This document shows, in pieces, positions 1 to 9,949 of a DNA stretch of 37,136 nt. Origin of the DNA: Bacteroidota bacterium (GTDB taxonomy: Bacteria > Bacteroidota > Bacteroidia > AKYH767-A > OLB10); NCBI GenBank assembly GCA_025352785.1, contig JANXSD010000160.1:1-37136 (forward strand), written 5' to 3'. The notes beneath the pieces are model-generated. The model was not told the DNA's origin. It searched no databases and was given only the letters and a program-made list of their open reading frames with translations. A program made the translations under genes and the position numbers. Each line of letters begins with the position of its first letter. Positions within the stretch are counted from its first letter, which is position 1.

Positions 1-445
1 CGTAAGCTCCGGGGATTGGAACATTTGCACTATCGCATAGTGTTAAAGAAACTGGATGTACGGCACAACTATCTGCCCCAACACTAAACGTTACTTGACT
101 TCCTTGGATAAGTTTTATTTTGTAGCCATCTCCATCATAAAATGCAAATCCATTGGCAACTGTACCTGATACGCTATCATTAGCTCCGCATAAGTAAGAG
201 TTAAATTGTGTTCCAGTAGAATCCAAAAAGGAATAAAATCCATTTTGTGCTGAATCTACACTGCATCCCACTAGGCTAGTGCTTTTGGCAACTGTAAAAG
301 TAGGTTGATCCTTAATTTTTAATTTAAAAGACGCCTTTACAGGTTTAGCACGGTGATCATTCTGAGCCATTGAGGAATTGCTCAAGAATGAAAAAATTAT
401 CAAAAATGCCAATATGGCTTTCTTAATTGTAAGTTTTTTTTTCAT
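1..445 (-). CDS. Secreted protein, paralogue of the neighbouring T9SS cargo (partial, 3' end outside window)
   Basis: The frame opens at the ATG at 445 and stays open to the window edge, giving about 148 residues. A signal peptide is visible: KKK followed by a hydrophobic stretch ending near SSMAQ. The mature part aligns almost residue for residue with the N-terminal module of the protein at 797-2539. Shared pieces include VDSAQNG, NSYLCGANDSVSGT, DGDGYKIKLIQGSQVTFSVG and SCAVHPVSLTLCDS. The two genes are therefore tandem duplicates. The C-terminus is not visible, so a T9SS sorting domain can only be presumed from the paralogue. The role of the N-terminal module is unknown to me. A -7 type box lies upstream at 479-486. 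Confidence 0.85.
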   Translation of the reverse strand, partial: MKKKLTIKKAILAFLIIFSFLSNSSMAQNDHRAKPVKASFKLKIKDQPTFTVAKSTSLVGCSVDSAQNGFYSFLDSTGTQFNSYLCGANDSVSGTVANGFAFYDGDGYKIKLIQGSQVTFSVGADSCAVHPVSLTLCDSANVPIPGAY

Positions 446-478
446 AGTATGTTTTAAGTTATTGATTTTTCAAGATTT

Positions 479-486
479 CAAAATTA
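479..486 (-). promoter_or_regulatory. Candidate Bacteroidota -7 promoter box for the gene at 1-445
   Basis: On the minus strand this reads TAATTTTG, a match to the TAnnTTTG -7 element of Bacteroidota housekeeping promoters, 33 nt before the ATG at 445. I see no good TTTG at the expected -33 distance, so the call rests on the -7 box alone. Confidence 0.35.
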
Positions 487-710
487 GGGAAATTAATCTC
501 TTTTTAAGATTTTTTTTTGATGGCGTTCAATCGTCATAATAAAAAGTGTTGAAACGTTAAAAAATATTTAAATATAACTCTCTCAATATCAAAAGAAAAG
601 GGTCGTATGTGGGATTTAATTCTACATGTAACTTCTCCAGATTTTACTTATTCGAAAAAAATTACATTAACTAAATAAATTACAATTAGTTTAAGAAACT
701 AATATATTAA

Positions 711-750
711 AAACCCCCAATAGAAATTTTCAAATTTCTATTGGGGGTTT
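711..750 (-). terminator. Intrinsic terminator of the T9SS cargo gene (797-2539)
   Basis: A perfect 19-bp inverted repeat (711-729 with 732-750) has a C5/G5 core (AAACCCCCAATAG...). Read on the minus strand it ends GGGGGTTT and runs into further T and A. It lies 47 nt past the stop codon of the upstream minus-strand gene. The arms carry A/T tails on both sides, so it could act in both directions, although no plus-strand gene points at it. Confidence 0.85.
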
Positions 751-796
751 TAGTTTTGTTTCTTAATTGAAAATATTATTAAATCTTTTTTACGAA

Positions 797-2539
797 TTAT
801 CTTTGTACCATTATTTTTCTGCTACAATTTCCATTAACACTTGAAAGACGAAGTAAATACATTCCACTTTTTAAATTCTTTACATTAATCGTCTTGATGC
901 CATTTTTTATATTGGAATCGGAATTGTTTAATAATACACGACCAGTTAAATCAAGCAATTGAAATTCTACATTTTCTGCATTAAAGAAATTGTAATTAAT
1001 ATTCAATTCATCAGTAACAGGATTTGGATAAATAGATAATGAACGAATATTACTTACGAATTCACTTACTCCAACATGTGTTACCGATTTAATTCCTATA
1101 CTGAAATCACCCTTTGAATTAGAGAACCCATCAATCATAAAAAAATAGGCATAGCTATTTGATAAATAGATTCTATTAGTCGCACTGTCGCCAAAAGTAT
1201 TGTTCGTTCCTGATAAACATTGTTCGAAAAATAAAGGCCAATGACAATCTGTTGTTGATGTTAGTGTTCTGAATTCTCCAATCCATGACGATAGACCAAG
1301 TCCATTGGCGCTCATAGCTAAATCAAAAGAATCACTTAAAGCAGGACTAAATTTAAACCATTCGGTATTGTTGGGTATACCACAATTATATCCAGCATTA
1401 GCAACGTCACTATCGGAGGGATCTGAACCTTGAGCATCTGCAGTATTCCCAGAGATAAAAGTTGAATCCAAAACTAAATTTAAAGCTCCACAAATTGTAT
1501 CATTAACTGGGAATGTCGTACTTTTTTCAAGTCCTATTTTAAATTCACCTACCGAACCATTATCTCCATCAATCATGAAATAATAAGTGAATCCTGAGTC
1601 AACAGGAAGGATAATTCTTACTGTATCGCCTAAGCCATTAGGCCCTCCATAGCAAGTTCCGTTTAACAAAGAATCTGTACATGACACCGCATGGAAAACA
1701 CCTATCCAGGTATCTAGCCCTTGTGAGATAGGAGAATAACATACGATAGTAATATCCCTAGACATCGATGCTGTGTAGGTGTACCATAAAGTATTATTAG
1801 GAATTGAACATCCAAAACCAGATACTATTACATTAGAATCTTTATCATCATTCATAGTAGCATAGGAATTGTCGCCACTTAAAAATGGATCTCCAATAAT
1901 TAATGGAAAAGCTCCACAAATTGAATCATTGGCTGGTCCAGATAAACAGGGTGGAAGAGTTGTCCCAATTTCTTTATAGCAGAAAATCTCTCCAATCCCT
2001 AATTGACCACCGCCAAAACAAATACCAGTTTCATTCATCACAACAATAAAAAGTCCAGAATATGGTGCTGTAAAATTTAATGCATTCGGACAAACACAAG
2101 CAGCGTATGCACCAGAAATAGGATTATTTGTACTATCACAAACAGTTAATGATACAGGATGAGTGGCACAACTATCAATGCCAACACTAAAGGTAACTTG
2201 ACTTCCTTGAATTAATTTTATTCTAAAACCATCCCCATCTTTAAATGCACCACCATTGGCAAATGTTCCTGAAACACTATCATTCAACATGCACATATAA
2301 GAATTAAAAATGGTTCCTTGCGCATCTCTAAAAGGTAAAATCCCATTTTGACTTGTGTCAACTCCACATCCCGATAATTTTGATTTATTTCTTGATGAAA
2401 TAAACTTTGATCGATCCATTGAAGTTGGGTTAACCACCTTCGCTTTAAATGCTGGGTTGTTATTTTGCGCCACTAAATTATTGGTTACAGAGGATCCTAA
2501 CATTAAAAGAGCCAGTAAAATAGTTCTGTACTTTATCAT
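797..2539 (-). CDS. Secreted protein with two repeated modules and a C-terminal T9SS type A sorting domain
   Basis: 580 residues. It has a signal peptide (MIKYRTILLALLMLGSS...AQ). The N-terminal module at about 55-190 is shared with the paralogue at 1-445. Two copies of a roughly 135-residue module follow at about 204-337 and 346-484; each starts NDSICGA/NDTICGA and contains PNNT.W.., WIG.F and YFMIDG.....G.F.IG. The end (about 502-580, starting LSIYPNPVTDELNI and ending GMYLLRLSSVNGNCSRKIMVQR-like) is a typical type A sorting domain, which directs export through the outer membrane by the type IX system and is then removed. Many cysteines fit a disulfide-stabilised extracellular protein. Its ligand or activity is not evident. 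Confidence 0.9.
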   Translation of the reverse strand: MIKYRTILLALLMLGSSVTNNLVAQNNNPAFKAKVVNPTSMDRSKFISSRNKSKLSGCGVDTSQNGILPFRDAQGTIFNSYMCMLNDSVSGTFANGGAFKDGDGFRIKLIQGSQVTFSVGIDSCATHPVSLTVCDSTNNPISGAYAACVCPNALNFTAPYSGLFIVVMNETGICFGGGQLGIGEIFCYKEIGTTLPPCLSGPANDSICGAFPLIIGDPFLSGDNSYATMNDDKDSNVIVSGFGCSIPNNTLWYTYTASMSRDITIVCYSPISQGLDTWIGVFHAVSCTDSLLNGTCYGGPNGLGDTVRIILPVDSGFTYYFMIDGDNGSVGEFKIGLEKSTTFPVNDTICGALNLVLDSTFISGNTADAQGSDPSDSDVANAGYNCGIPNNTEWFKFSPALSDSFDLAMSANGLGLSSWIGEFRTLTSTTDCHWPLFFEQCLSGTNNTFGDSATNRIYLSNSYAYFFMIDGFSNSKGDFSIGIKSVTHVGVSEFVSNIRSLSIYPNPVTDELNINYNFFNAENVEFQLLDLTGRVLLNNSDSNIKNGIKTINVKNLKSGMYLLRLSSVNGNCSRKIMVQR

Positions 2540-2710
2540 TTTTTATGATTATATTAAAATATAAATTTCGTAAAAAAAATTCTAATTACAGGTAAAATTT
2601 AAAACTAAATTTAAAAATTTTAGACAATTGTTTTTTAACAAGAAAAATAGTAAAAAAACCATGCCTTTTAAATTACAGAAAACCAAATTAGGATTATTGG
2701 ATTCTACAAT

Positions 2711-4393
2711 TTAAAAAACTACCTCTACTTTCATTTCATTTTTTTCGCGAACAACTGTTACTACAGTCTTATCTCCTTTGTTAAATTTTCCAAGTGCCCT
2801 CATATAGCTGGTCATATCAAGAACTTTATTTTCTCCGATGGCAACAACTATATCGCCTGCTTTCAAACCAGCCTTTGCTGCTGGTCTGCCTTCACTAATT
2901 CCATCAATTCGCATTCCTTCACCATCAAATGCATAATCAGGAATCACACCCAATGTCACTTTAAATCGTGGAGCTTCTTCATTAGTATCATCCTTTGTTT
3001 TAATGAAATTAATTTTCCCTTTGTCATCAAGATGTGCAATTAACTGAACCATATAATTAAGGATACGGATCTCTCCAGAATAATTAATCAGTGGTTCATC
3101 ATCACTTGGTTTATGGTAATCACTATGTGTTCCACTAAAAAAATGTAACACAGGAATATTCTTTAGATAAAAAGAGGTATGATCAGAAGGTCCTACACCT
3201 GATTCAGTAGTTTTAATTTTAAGACTATCTATTTTGATAAAAGACATCGTTACTTTCCATGCATCTGATGTTCCAACTCCGTTTACTAATAATGTTGGAT
3301 CGTCTTTTTTTAATCTTCCCACCATATCCATGTTCAACATGTAATTGATTTTAGATAAATCAACAGTTGGATTTTTTACAAAATATCCAGAACCTAATAA
3401 TCCTTTTTCCTCACCACTAAAAGCAATGAGTAAATAATTATTATTCTTCAAGCCGACAGCTTTTAAATAACGCCCAAGCTCAATTAATGCGGCAGTCCCA
3501 CTCGCATTGTCATCGGCACCATTGTGAATTTTAGGTTCACCACGATAAAGAGATTCATCGCCACCGAAACCTAAATGATCATAATGCGCACCTATGATAA
3601 CCGTATTCGTTGCTTCATTATTTATAAATCCAATTACATTATGACCCGTACCAAGTTCTTTTTCTAATTCAATGGTGATTTCCACTTGATGATTTCTTTC
3701 TTTAGAAAACGGATTCGCATGATTACTTGATACGAAAACAACGGGAATCGTAGAAGGGGTAATTCGATTTTTATATTCAGGTTTGGGATCTAAAAAATCT
3801 TTATCAGAATTAATAAATATAACAGCAATAGCTCCCTTCGCTATTGCTGTATCTATCCTTGTTCGCAAGTCTGCATACGCATCAAATTTACTATGTGGGC
3901 CAGCATGATCAGGAGTGGAAATTTCCATTACAAAAATTTTTCCTCTTAAATTTTTTAAGAGTTTGTAATCATCATAATCTAATTTAGTAGCTGCAATCCC
4001 ATATCCAACATTTACAGTTTCCCCCTTTGTTGAAGAATTAGAACTGTATGCTAGTGGAAAAAATTCGGTAACAACTTTTAATTTTATCCCATCTAAAATG
4101 AGATTTGTTTGAGAGCCAATTTTGGTATTCTTCGTAAAAGGAAACGCTTGCAAATATTCTTGAACTCCTCGTGGAGCCAGTCCAATTTCTTGAAATTGCT
4201 TTACAATATAATCCGATGAAAGTTGTTCACCCTTTTGTCCAGTTTCTCTTCCTTCAAATTTATCGGAAGCAAGCGTTTGGATATGTTTTTGCAGATTTGG
4301 AATTACAACTTGAGAATTTAATTGAGCGCTTGCATAATTGAACGGAAGTACAATTAACATCCATAACAATAACCGAATTAAAAATCGTTGCAT
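2711..4393 (-). CDS. M28-family zinc peptidase with PA-like insert and C-terminal PDZ domain
   Basis: 560 residues with a signal peptide (about 1-23, ending ASAQ). The M28 metal ligands are all recognisable: H270 (GAHYDHLG), D294 (NGADDNASGT), E328/E329 (FSGEE), D356 (NMDMVG) and H427 (SDYHKPSDD). A protease-associated-type segment lies between the N-terminal part and the catalytic core (about 110-245). The last 80 residues form a PDZ domain (RIDGISEGRPAAKAGLKAGD...). Family members are exported aminopeptidases that remove N-terminal residues from peptides, probably in the periplasm or at the surface. The gene is followed 49 nt upstream by lysS on the same strand, but I see no functional link. 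The exact substrate is unknown. Confidence 0.92.
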   Translation of the reverse strand: MQRFLIRLLLWMLIVLPFNYASAQLNSQVVIPNLQKHIQTLASDKFEGRETGQKGEQLSSDYIVKQFQEIGLAPRGVQEYLQAFPFTKNTKIGSQTNLILDGIKLKVVTEFFPLAYSSNSSTKGETVNVGYGIAATKLDYDDYKLLKNLRGKIFVMEISTPDHAGPHSKFDAYADLRTRIDTAIAKGAIAVIFINSDKDFLDPKPEYKNRITPSTIPVVFVSSNHANPFSKERNHQVEITIELEKELGTGHNVIGFINNEATNTVIIGAHYDHLGFGGDESLYRGEPKIHNGADDNASGTAALIELGRYLKAVGLKNNNYLLIAFSGEEKGLLGSGYFVKNPTVDLSKINYMLNMDMVGRLKKDDPTLLVNGVGTSDAWKVTMSFIKIDSLKIKTTESGVGPSDHTSFYLKNIPVLHFFSGTHSDYHKPSDDEPLINYSGEIRILNYMVQLIAHLDDKGKINFIKTKDDTNEEAPRFKVTLGVIPDYAFDGEGMRIDGISEGRPAAKAGLKAGDIVVAIGENKVLDMTSYMRALGKFNKGDKTVVTVVREKNEMKVEVVF

Positions 4394-4442
4394 AAACTTT
4401 TGAATTGTTAATATAAATAAATTATTAAATTAAATGTTAAAA

Positions 4443-6161
4443 TTATTGCACCCAAATTTTCACCTCTTCCAATGACGGAAGTGCGGCATCCAATTTAAAT
4501 TTTTTGCGCATCCCACCGAGGTCATTAAACAATTTATTTGGATTAATTGTTTTCAATTGTTCCTTACTTGCGATGCCCATTTTCTTTAAAACATCATCCC
4601 ATGGTGCGGGAACGCCTTCTAATTTTATTTCTTCACGTTCTACTGTTGACACTGCCACTTCTGGACGCATTTGTGGAAAAAATAATACATCCTGTATAGA
4701 TGCAGAATTCGTCATGATCATTGATAATCGATCTATCCCGATACCTAATCCTGCTGTTGGAGGCATTCCGTATTCGATAGCTCGTAAAAAGTCCTCATCT
4801 AGTTGCATTGCCTCTTCATCGCCTCGTTTACCCAATTCCAATTGTTCTTCAAAGCGAGCACGTTGATCGATTGGATCATTCAATTCAGAGAAAGCATTAC
4901 AAATTTCTTTGCCATTACAAATTGCTTCAAATCGTTCCACTAATCCAGGTTTTGATCGATGTTTTTTAGCAAGCGGACTCATCTCAACAGGATAATCAAT
5001 TATAAAAGTTGGTTGAATTAATTTTCCTTCGCATGTTTCTCCAAAAATCTCATCAATAATTTTTCCTCGACCCATACTTTCATCTAATTGAATGTCCATC
5101 CCTTTTGCTGCAATGCGCATTTCTCCTTCATTCATATCGGTAATGTCAACGCCTGTAAAATGCGCAATAGCTTCATACATGGTAAATCTCTTCCATGGAC
5201 GTTTGAAATTAATCACATTCTCACCCACGGTAACTTCAGTAGATCCGTGTAGATCAAGTGCAACTTTTTCAACCATCTCTTCTACCAATTCCATCATCCA
5301 ATAATAATCTTTGTACGCAACATATAATTCCACTTGTGTAAATTCTGGATTATGAAAACGCGACATACCTTCATTTCGAAAATCTTTTGCAAATTCAAAT
5401 ACTCCATCGTAGCCACCTACTATAAGTCGTTTCAAATAAAGCTCATTCGCTATTCGCAAATAAAGCGTCATATCGAGCGTGTTGTGATGCGTTTTAAACG
5501 GACGCGCGGCCGCACCTCCATATAATGGTTGTAGAATCGGTGTTTCGACTTCTAAATATCCTTTCTCGCCTAAATAGTGACGAATACTTGTAACAAGTTT
5601 AGATCGCTTTACAAATGTTTCGCGTACATGGGAATTGACAATTAAATCTACATAACGTTGGCGATAACGCATTTCAGGATCAGAAAAAGCATCGAAAGTA
5701 ACCCCATCTTTTTCCTTTACGGTAGGCAATGGACGTAACGATTTAGTTAAAATAGAAAACTCTCGAACATGGATAGAAATTTCGCCAGTTTGTGTGCGAA
5801 ATACATATCCCTTTACTCCTATGATATCACCTGTATCCGTAAGTTTCTTGAAAACAATATTGTAGAGTGTTTTATCCTCCCCAGAACATAAATCATCTCT
5901 ACGGAAGTATACTTGAATTCTTCCAGACGCATCTTGCAATTCAGCAAATGACGCATTCCCCATGATACGACGGCTCATTATTCTTCCTGCAAGAACGACA
6001 TCTGTAAATGCTTCTGGGTTCGCATCAAATCCAGCTTCAATTGCTTTAGAAGTTGAATTCACTGGATATAGTTCGGCGGGATAAGGATTTATGCCTAGTT
6101 TTTCAAGCTCCTGAAGGCTTTGACGACGAATAATTTCCTGATCTGTAAGGTGTTGTGACAT
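4443..6161 (-). CDS. lysS: Lysyl-tRNA synthetase, class II
   Basis: 572 residues. It charges tRNA-Lys with lysine in the cytoplasm. The N-terminal anticodon-binding OB fold spans about 55-140 ([22 protein letters not shown]). The class II core has motif 1 around 180-210 ([14 protein letters not shown]...VETPIL), motif 2 at 261-280 ([20 protein letters not shown]) and motif 3 at about 472-482 (GIGIDRLSM). The family usually ends soon after motif 3; here about 75 further residues follow ([13 protein letters not shown]...), an extension I recall from Bacteroidota LysRS. The ATG at 6161 is preceded by a -7 box at 6189-6196 and a short leader, which supports this start. Confidence 0.97.
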   Translation of the reverse strand: MSQHLTDQEIIRRQSLQELEKLGINPYPAELYPVNSTSKAIEAGFDANPEAFTDVVLAGRIMSRRIMGNASFAELQDASGRIQVYFRRDDLCSGEDKTLYNIVFKKLTDTGDIIGVKGYVFRTQTGEISIHVREFSILTKSLRPLPTVKEKDGVTFDAFSDPEMRYRQRYVDLIVNSHVRETFVKRSKLVTSIRHYLGEKGYLEVETPILQPLYGGAAARPFKTHHNTLDMTLYLRIANELYLKRLIVGGYDGVFEFAKDFRNEGMSRFHNPEFTQVELYVAYKDYYWMMELVEEMVEKVALDLHGSTEVTVGENVINFKRPWKRFTMYEAIAHFTGVDITDMNEGEMRIAAKGMDIQLDESMGRGKIIDEIFGETCEGKLIQPTFIIDYPVEMSPLAKKHRSKPGLVERFEAICNGKEICNAFSELNDPIDQRARFEEQLELGKRGDEEAMQLDEDFLRAIEYGMPPTAGLGIGIDRLSMIMTNSASIQDVLFFPQMRPEVAVSTVEREEIKLEGVPAPWDDVLKKMGIASKEQLKTINPNKLFNDLGGMRKKFKLDAALPSLEEVKIWVQ

Positions 6162-6188
6162 GAAATGATTTAAAAGTAATTAAGAGGG

Positions 6189-6196
6189 CAAAGTTA
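6189..6196 (-). promoter_or_regulatory. Candidate -7 promoter box for lysS
   Basis: It reads TAACTTTG on the minus strand, a full match to TAnnTTTG, 27 nt before the lysS ATG. A weak -33 candidate (TTAG, 6216-6219) sits 19 nt upstream. Confidence 0.55.
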
Positions 6197-6290
6197 GCTT
6201 TTCCAAGGATAAAAACTAAATGTAAATTACCATTAACTATTTTGATTTTGAATCATTTTGTAGGGACATACTGCTATTAGCAAAAAACTA

Positions 6291-6803
6291 CTATTTTCTT
6301 GAAAAATTATGCTTGCGATATATTTTTATTAATTGCATTAATAAAAATAAGCCAAAAAAAACACTTAGCAATGTACGGCTTCTAACAATTGACTTTAGTT
6401 CTTCAATCTTTAAATTTTGTTGATTAATTCTTGAATCAGTAAGTTTTAGTGCGTCTAACAATTCGCCAACTTTTCTTTCGGCTTCTAATTGTTTATAATT
6501 TGAATTTATTGTTTCAAACCCTTTGAAATCTACTCTTCGATTTAAAACGTCAATAAGTTTATTATCTAATCGTACAATTTCAACCAAATATTTTTGTGAA
6601 TTTTTCAAATCTTTTTTTGATTTTAACCCAAAAATTCCTGTTGCATCATCAAGTGACTGTGTGTAAACCGAAAATTTTTCTTTACGCTCTTTTAAAATTT
6701 GTAGTATTTGCTCATGGTCGGAGTTAGGTACAATAGTTTCTGCAGAAATAATATTTGAAAAAATTAGTAAAAATAAAAGCAGTATATCTTTAAGTAATTT
6801 CAT
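6291..6803 (-). CDS. Small exported or membrane protein with coiled coil and C-terminal membrane segment, unknown function
   Basis: 170 residues from the ATG at 6803. The frame is open for 18 further codons upstream (to 6857), but starting at 6803 puts a clean signal peptide at the N-terminus (MKLLKDILLLFLLIFSNIISAE). The middle is charged and helical, with probable coiled coil (LKERKEKFSVYTQSLDD... and QLEAERKVGELLDALKLTDSRINQQNLKIEELK). A hydrophobic helix (LLSVFFGLFLLMQLI) near the end is followed by basic residues, so the C-terminus probably faces the cytoplasm. The protein would be an inner-membrane-anchored periplasmic coiled coil. I recognise no family. It lies between lysS and the four-helix-bundle gene, all on one strand. 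Confidence 0.7.
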   Translation of the reverse strand: MKLLKDILLLFLLIFSNIISAETIVPNSDHEQILQILKERKEKFSVYTQSLDDATGIFGLKSKKDLKNSQKYLVEIVRLDNKLIDVLNRRVDFKGFETINSNYKQLEAERKVGELLDALKLTDSRINQQNLKIEELKSIVRSRTLLSVFFGLFLLMQLIKIYRKHNFSRK

Positions 6804-6957
6804 ATTGAATTTTTTAAAAAAATCTACTTCCACAATATCTAATTTATGACTAGACAAACAACAAGAACAATTATTGCATTTTAATAGAAATCGACTGAAA
6901 AATACATATCTTAAATAATTAATTGAAAAATATAATAGAAGTATAGCTAAGGATATC

Positions 6958-7401
6958 TTATCCTATCATATTTTTTATCTTCGTATGTGCACGTAAAATT
7001 TCCATTCTTTGTTGTTGTACTTTTTCTACCAATGAAGCATTAAGTAATTCCCTTTGATTTAAAGTCTTCTCGTATACATCTAAAGTTACGTCTTCTCCAA
7101 TTTCGCAAGAATTTAATATCGCTGTTCTATCCCTTGTCAAAATTGCTGCTCTAACTTCTGCCCAAGCTGTAAAAGTCTTTCCTGATTTACTTGTTGAATG
7201 GCTCGGAGAACCATCTAATTTTTGAACTTCATTTTCTAATTCATGACACAATTGAAACCCGGAGGCGGTCATATCACTAAACAAATTCTTTAAATCAACA
7301 TCATCTGATTTATTTGTCGCTAATTGATATCCTTCAATTCGATCGATATTTATTTCCAGTAAGTCGTTTAAAACTTTTATTAATTTAATGTTCCTATCCA
7401 T
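6958..7401 (-). CDS. PA2169-type four-helix-bundle protein (DUF2383-like)
   Basis: 147 residues from the ATG at 7401. The pattern NDLLEINIDRIEGYQLA...DLKNLF.....QLCHELENEV...G......S.SG..F.AWAEVRAAIL..DR.AILN.CE.GED.....YE is that of the ferritin-like DUF2383 family. The frame continues 63 codons upstream to 7590, but that part is low-complexity and unlike the family, which starts at the equivalent of MDRNIKLIKVLNDL; I therefore take the inner start. Homologues are small stress-associated cytoplasmic proteins of unknown biochemical role. The neighbours are rpoN upstream and the coiled-coil membrane protein downstream. Confidence 0.85.
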   Translation of the reverse strand: MDRNIKLIKVLNDLLEINIDRIEGYQLATNKSDDVDLKNLFSDMTASGFQLCHELENEVQKLDGSPSHSTSKSGKTFTAWAEVRAAILTRDRTAILNSCEIGEDVTLDVYEKTLNQRELLNASLVEKVQQQRMEILRAHTKIKNMIG

Positions 7402-7625
7402 ATTCTTTAATACATTCACAGGAATTTTAATAATTTCCTGATTAATCAATAAGTATTCAAATTTATTAAAATTAACGAAATGGTACAGGTTCTTTTTTAG
7501 GTATTTATCCACAATTCTTAATAACAAAGTAGGATTTCCCTTTGGAACATCATTGAGAGTTAATTTTGAGATAAAAACGATAGCCTTCAAGTAATTAATT
7601 GTTAGAATATGATTGAAATAATGCT

Positions 7626-9080
7626 TTATTGTACTTGTTTTCTCATTCGCGCACTTGGAATATCTAGTGCATCACGATATTTAACGATCGTTCGTCGAGC
7701 TACTGCATAACCCTGCTTTCCTAATTGAATAACTATTTCCAAATCATTAAACGGACTAATTTTATCCTCGTGCACAATAATTTCCTTAAGAACTTCTTTA
7801 ATTTTTTTAACACTTACTTCAGTACCATTTTTAGCAATCAATGCATTTGAAAATAATTTCTTTAGTAATACATTTCCATAAGGAGTTTGAACATATTTAT
7901 TGCTAGTCACTCTAGATATTGTGCTTAAATCAAAGCCTGTTATATCCGCAATATCTTGCAAAATCATCGGCTTAAGATCAATTTGATCACCAGAGAGAAA
8001 ATACTCTCTTTGCAACTTGGCGATCACTTTAATGATCTCCATAAACGTTTTTTCTCTTTGTTGTAATGCATCAATAAACCATTTTCCCTCTTCCACTTTA
8101 CGCTTGAAATAAGCATGATCTTTTGACTTTTTTTGATTGCTATTTTCATTGGAAACAAATTGCTTGGAATATCCTTCATTTATTCGAAGTACCATTGTAG
8201 GATTACTAGCAAGACTTACTTCAAAATCATCTCCTTCAAATTGAATAACGAATTCAGGTACAATATTCATCACTTGACTTAACGATTTATCAGCAGTAAA
8301 AACGGGACGAGGCGACAAATGACTTATCGTTAAAAATGCATCGTTTAATTCGTCATCATTTAGATGCATTAAACTCTTTAATTTTTCAAAGTTTTTAGTG
8401 GATAATTCCGCAAAGTGATCTTTTAAAATAGTCATTGCATTAACTACACTCTTGTCCTTACTTATTTTCCTATTTAACTGAAGTATTAAGCACTCCTGCA
8501 ATGACCGTGCAGCTAAACCAGCAGGTTCTAGTTGTTGTATTATTGTTAATGCCATTTCTAATTTTTCAAAACTTACAATAATTCCTTCTGAAAAACTATA
8601 ATCATCTGAAATATCACTGAGTGACCGTCGTAAGTATCCGTCTTCCTCAAGGGAGTCAATTAGATAATTAACAATTGGCCCTAATTCTATATTGAAATTT
8701 ATTTCCGTTAGTTGATTTCTAATTTGATCCTGAAAGGATTCTGAATTTACAATCGGTGCTAAGTATTTTTCCGAATCCAAACTATTATTATTCACATAGG
8801 TTTTATAATCTGGAATATCGTCTTCATTGTAATAGGGTTCCAAGGTAGAAAGTGTATCATTTTCGCGAGCTATTTTACCAACGACACTGATCATTTCATC
8901 CTCTTCCTCCACCGTATCTTGAGTTACTTCTAATGCCGGATTCTCTTCCAATTCAATTCTAATTAAATCTTCGAGAGCACATGTCGACAAATGCATCATG
9001 TGTAATAATTGCAATTTCTTTTGCATTAAAAACATGTTTTGCTTTTGTCCTAAATTTTGAACTTGTTGAGTAGTTGCCAT
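7626..9080 (-). CDS. rpoN: RNA polymerase sigma-54 factor
   Basis: 484 residues from the ATG at 9080. Eleven extra codons are open upstream (to 9113), but MATTQQVQ is the family-like start. Region I is glutamine- and leucine-rich with the ending IELEENPALE at about 42-51. An acidic region II follows, then the core-binding part, a helix-turn-helix region, and near the C-terminus the RpoN box ARRTIVKYRD (about 461-470) with IPSARMRK after it. The protein directs RNA polymerase to -24/-12 promoters and needs AAA+ activators, none of which is encoded in this window. The region upstream is unusually long and empty. Confidence 0.96.
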   Translation of the reverse strand: MATTQQVQNLGQKQNMFLMQKKLQLLHMMHLSTCALEDLIRIELEENPALEVTQDTVEEEDEMISVVGKIARENDTLSTLEPYYNEDDIPDYKTYVNNNSLDSEKYLAPIVNSESFQDQIRNQLTEINFNIELGPIVNYLIDSLEEDGYLRRSLSDISDDYSFSEGIIVSFEKLEMALTIIQQLEPAGLAARSLQECLILQLNRKISKDKSVVNAMTILKDHFAELSTKNFEKLKSLMHLNDDELNDAFLTISHLSPRPVFTADKSLSQVMNIVPEFVIQFEGDDFEVSLASNPTMVLRINEGYSKQFVSNENSNQKKSKDHAYFKRKVEEGKWFIDALQQREKTFMEIIKVIAKLQREYFLSGDQIDLKPMILQDIADITGFDLSTISRVTSNKYVQTPYGNVLLKKLFSNALIAKNGTEVSVKKIKEVLKEIIVHEDKISPFNDLEIVIQLGKQGYAVARRTIVKYRDALDIPSARMRKQVQ

Positions 9081-9949
9081 AATAATTAGTATTAAAATGA
9101 GGGGTGCAAACATCCTTCCAATACTGAATTCTTCTTAAATTGCATGATTAGAGCTACGAATTATTAAAATATGGGTAAAATGTAGCTTTTTTGGGGGAAA
9201 TTATGTGGATAAAATTCCTCTTATTAAACAGAAAAAAATAAGCTGTATAGTTTTTGTATAAATCAATCTATGATTGAACCATCCTTTAAAAAGGAAAACT
9301 AATATTTAATTGAATAATACCTTGCTTGAATTAATTTTTCCATAAACCTTTATTTAAGTTAATAATTTTTTTTCCCATCCAATTTACGATTGATGCTTTA
9401 TGATCACTCTAATAATTGGGTGCTAAAGTCTTCATAAAAAATAACTATCAAATTTATAAAAAATTCTGCGTTACTAAAAAGCAATTTATGATTAATAAAT
9501 ATTATTCAAATAAATATTGGAAAATAGATAATGCAAGTGTTTTTACTATTTATCGATAACCTAAATTTATAGATAATCTCCTGATAAGTTTTATATCAAT
9601 AAATAATTGGTATTTTGGTTTCAGTTTCACGAAACAAAATGGAAAATAATTTTAATCAACAAAAAAAATGAAGAGACACAAAAGAATCCAACTGAATTAT
9701 AACCTATATACTTACTTATAAACCAAGATAAGCCTGTGTTAGTAATAAAAGTGAAAAAAGGCAAGTATACTGATTATTAGAACAGAAGTAATTGATGAAA
9801 TAATGTCCGTTGACTAACCATGCAAACAAAGGATGAAAAGTTGAAAACGAAGTTCAATATGCTCCATTAGAATGATGAATAAGTCTTTCAATGACTATCG
9901 TATCTTCGGCTGAATTCCTTAGTGTCCTCCATAATTTATTGATTAAATT
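9081..9949. other. Gene-free AT-rich stretch of about 870 bases between rpoN and the ytxH-like gene
   Basis: Both flanking genes are on the minus strand. I read all frames and found only peptides below about 20 codons (for example at the ATGs near 9668 and 9820). No tRNA, convincing hairpin-plus-T terminator or clear repeat is visible. It must contain the rpoN promoter region and may hold a small RNA or a decayed gene, but nothing specific can be supported. Confidence 0.5.

Larger units (their letters stand above)
446..796. other. Intergenic region between the two tandem secreted-protein genes
   Basis: It holds the strong hairpin terminator at 711-750 and the candidate -7 box at 479-486. Otherwise it is AT-rich with no open reading frame I would support. 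Confidence 0.6.

Noticed and set aside
7402-7590. 63-codon upstream extension of the four-helix-bundle gene
   Set aside because: The family begins at the inner ATG (7401); the extension is low-complexity and has no family similarity.
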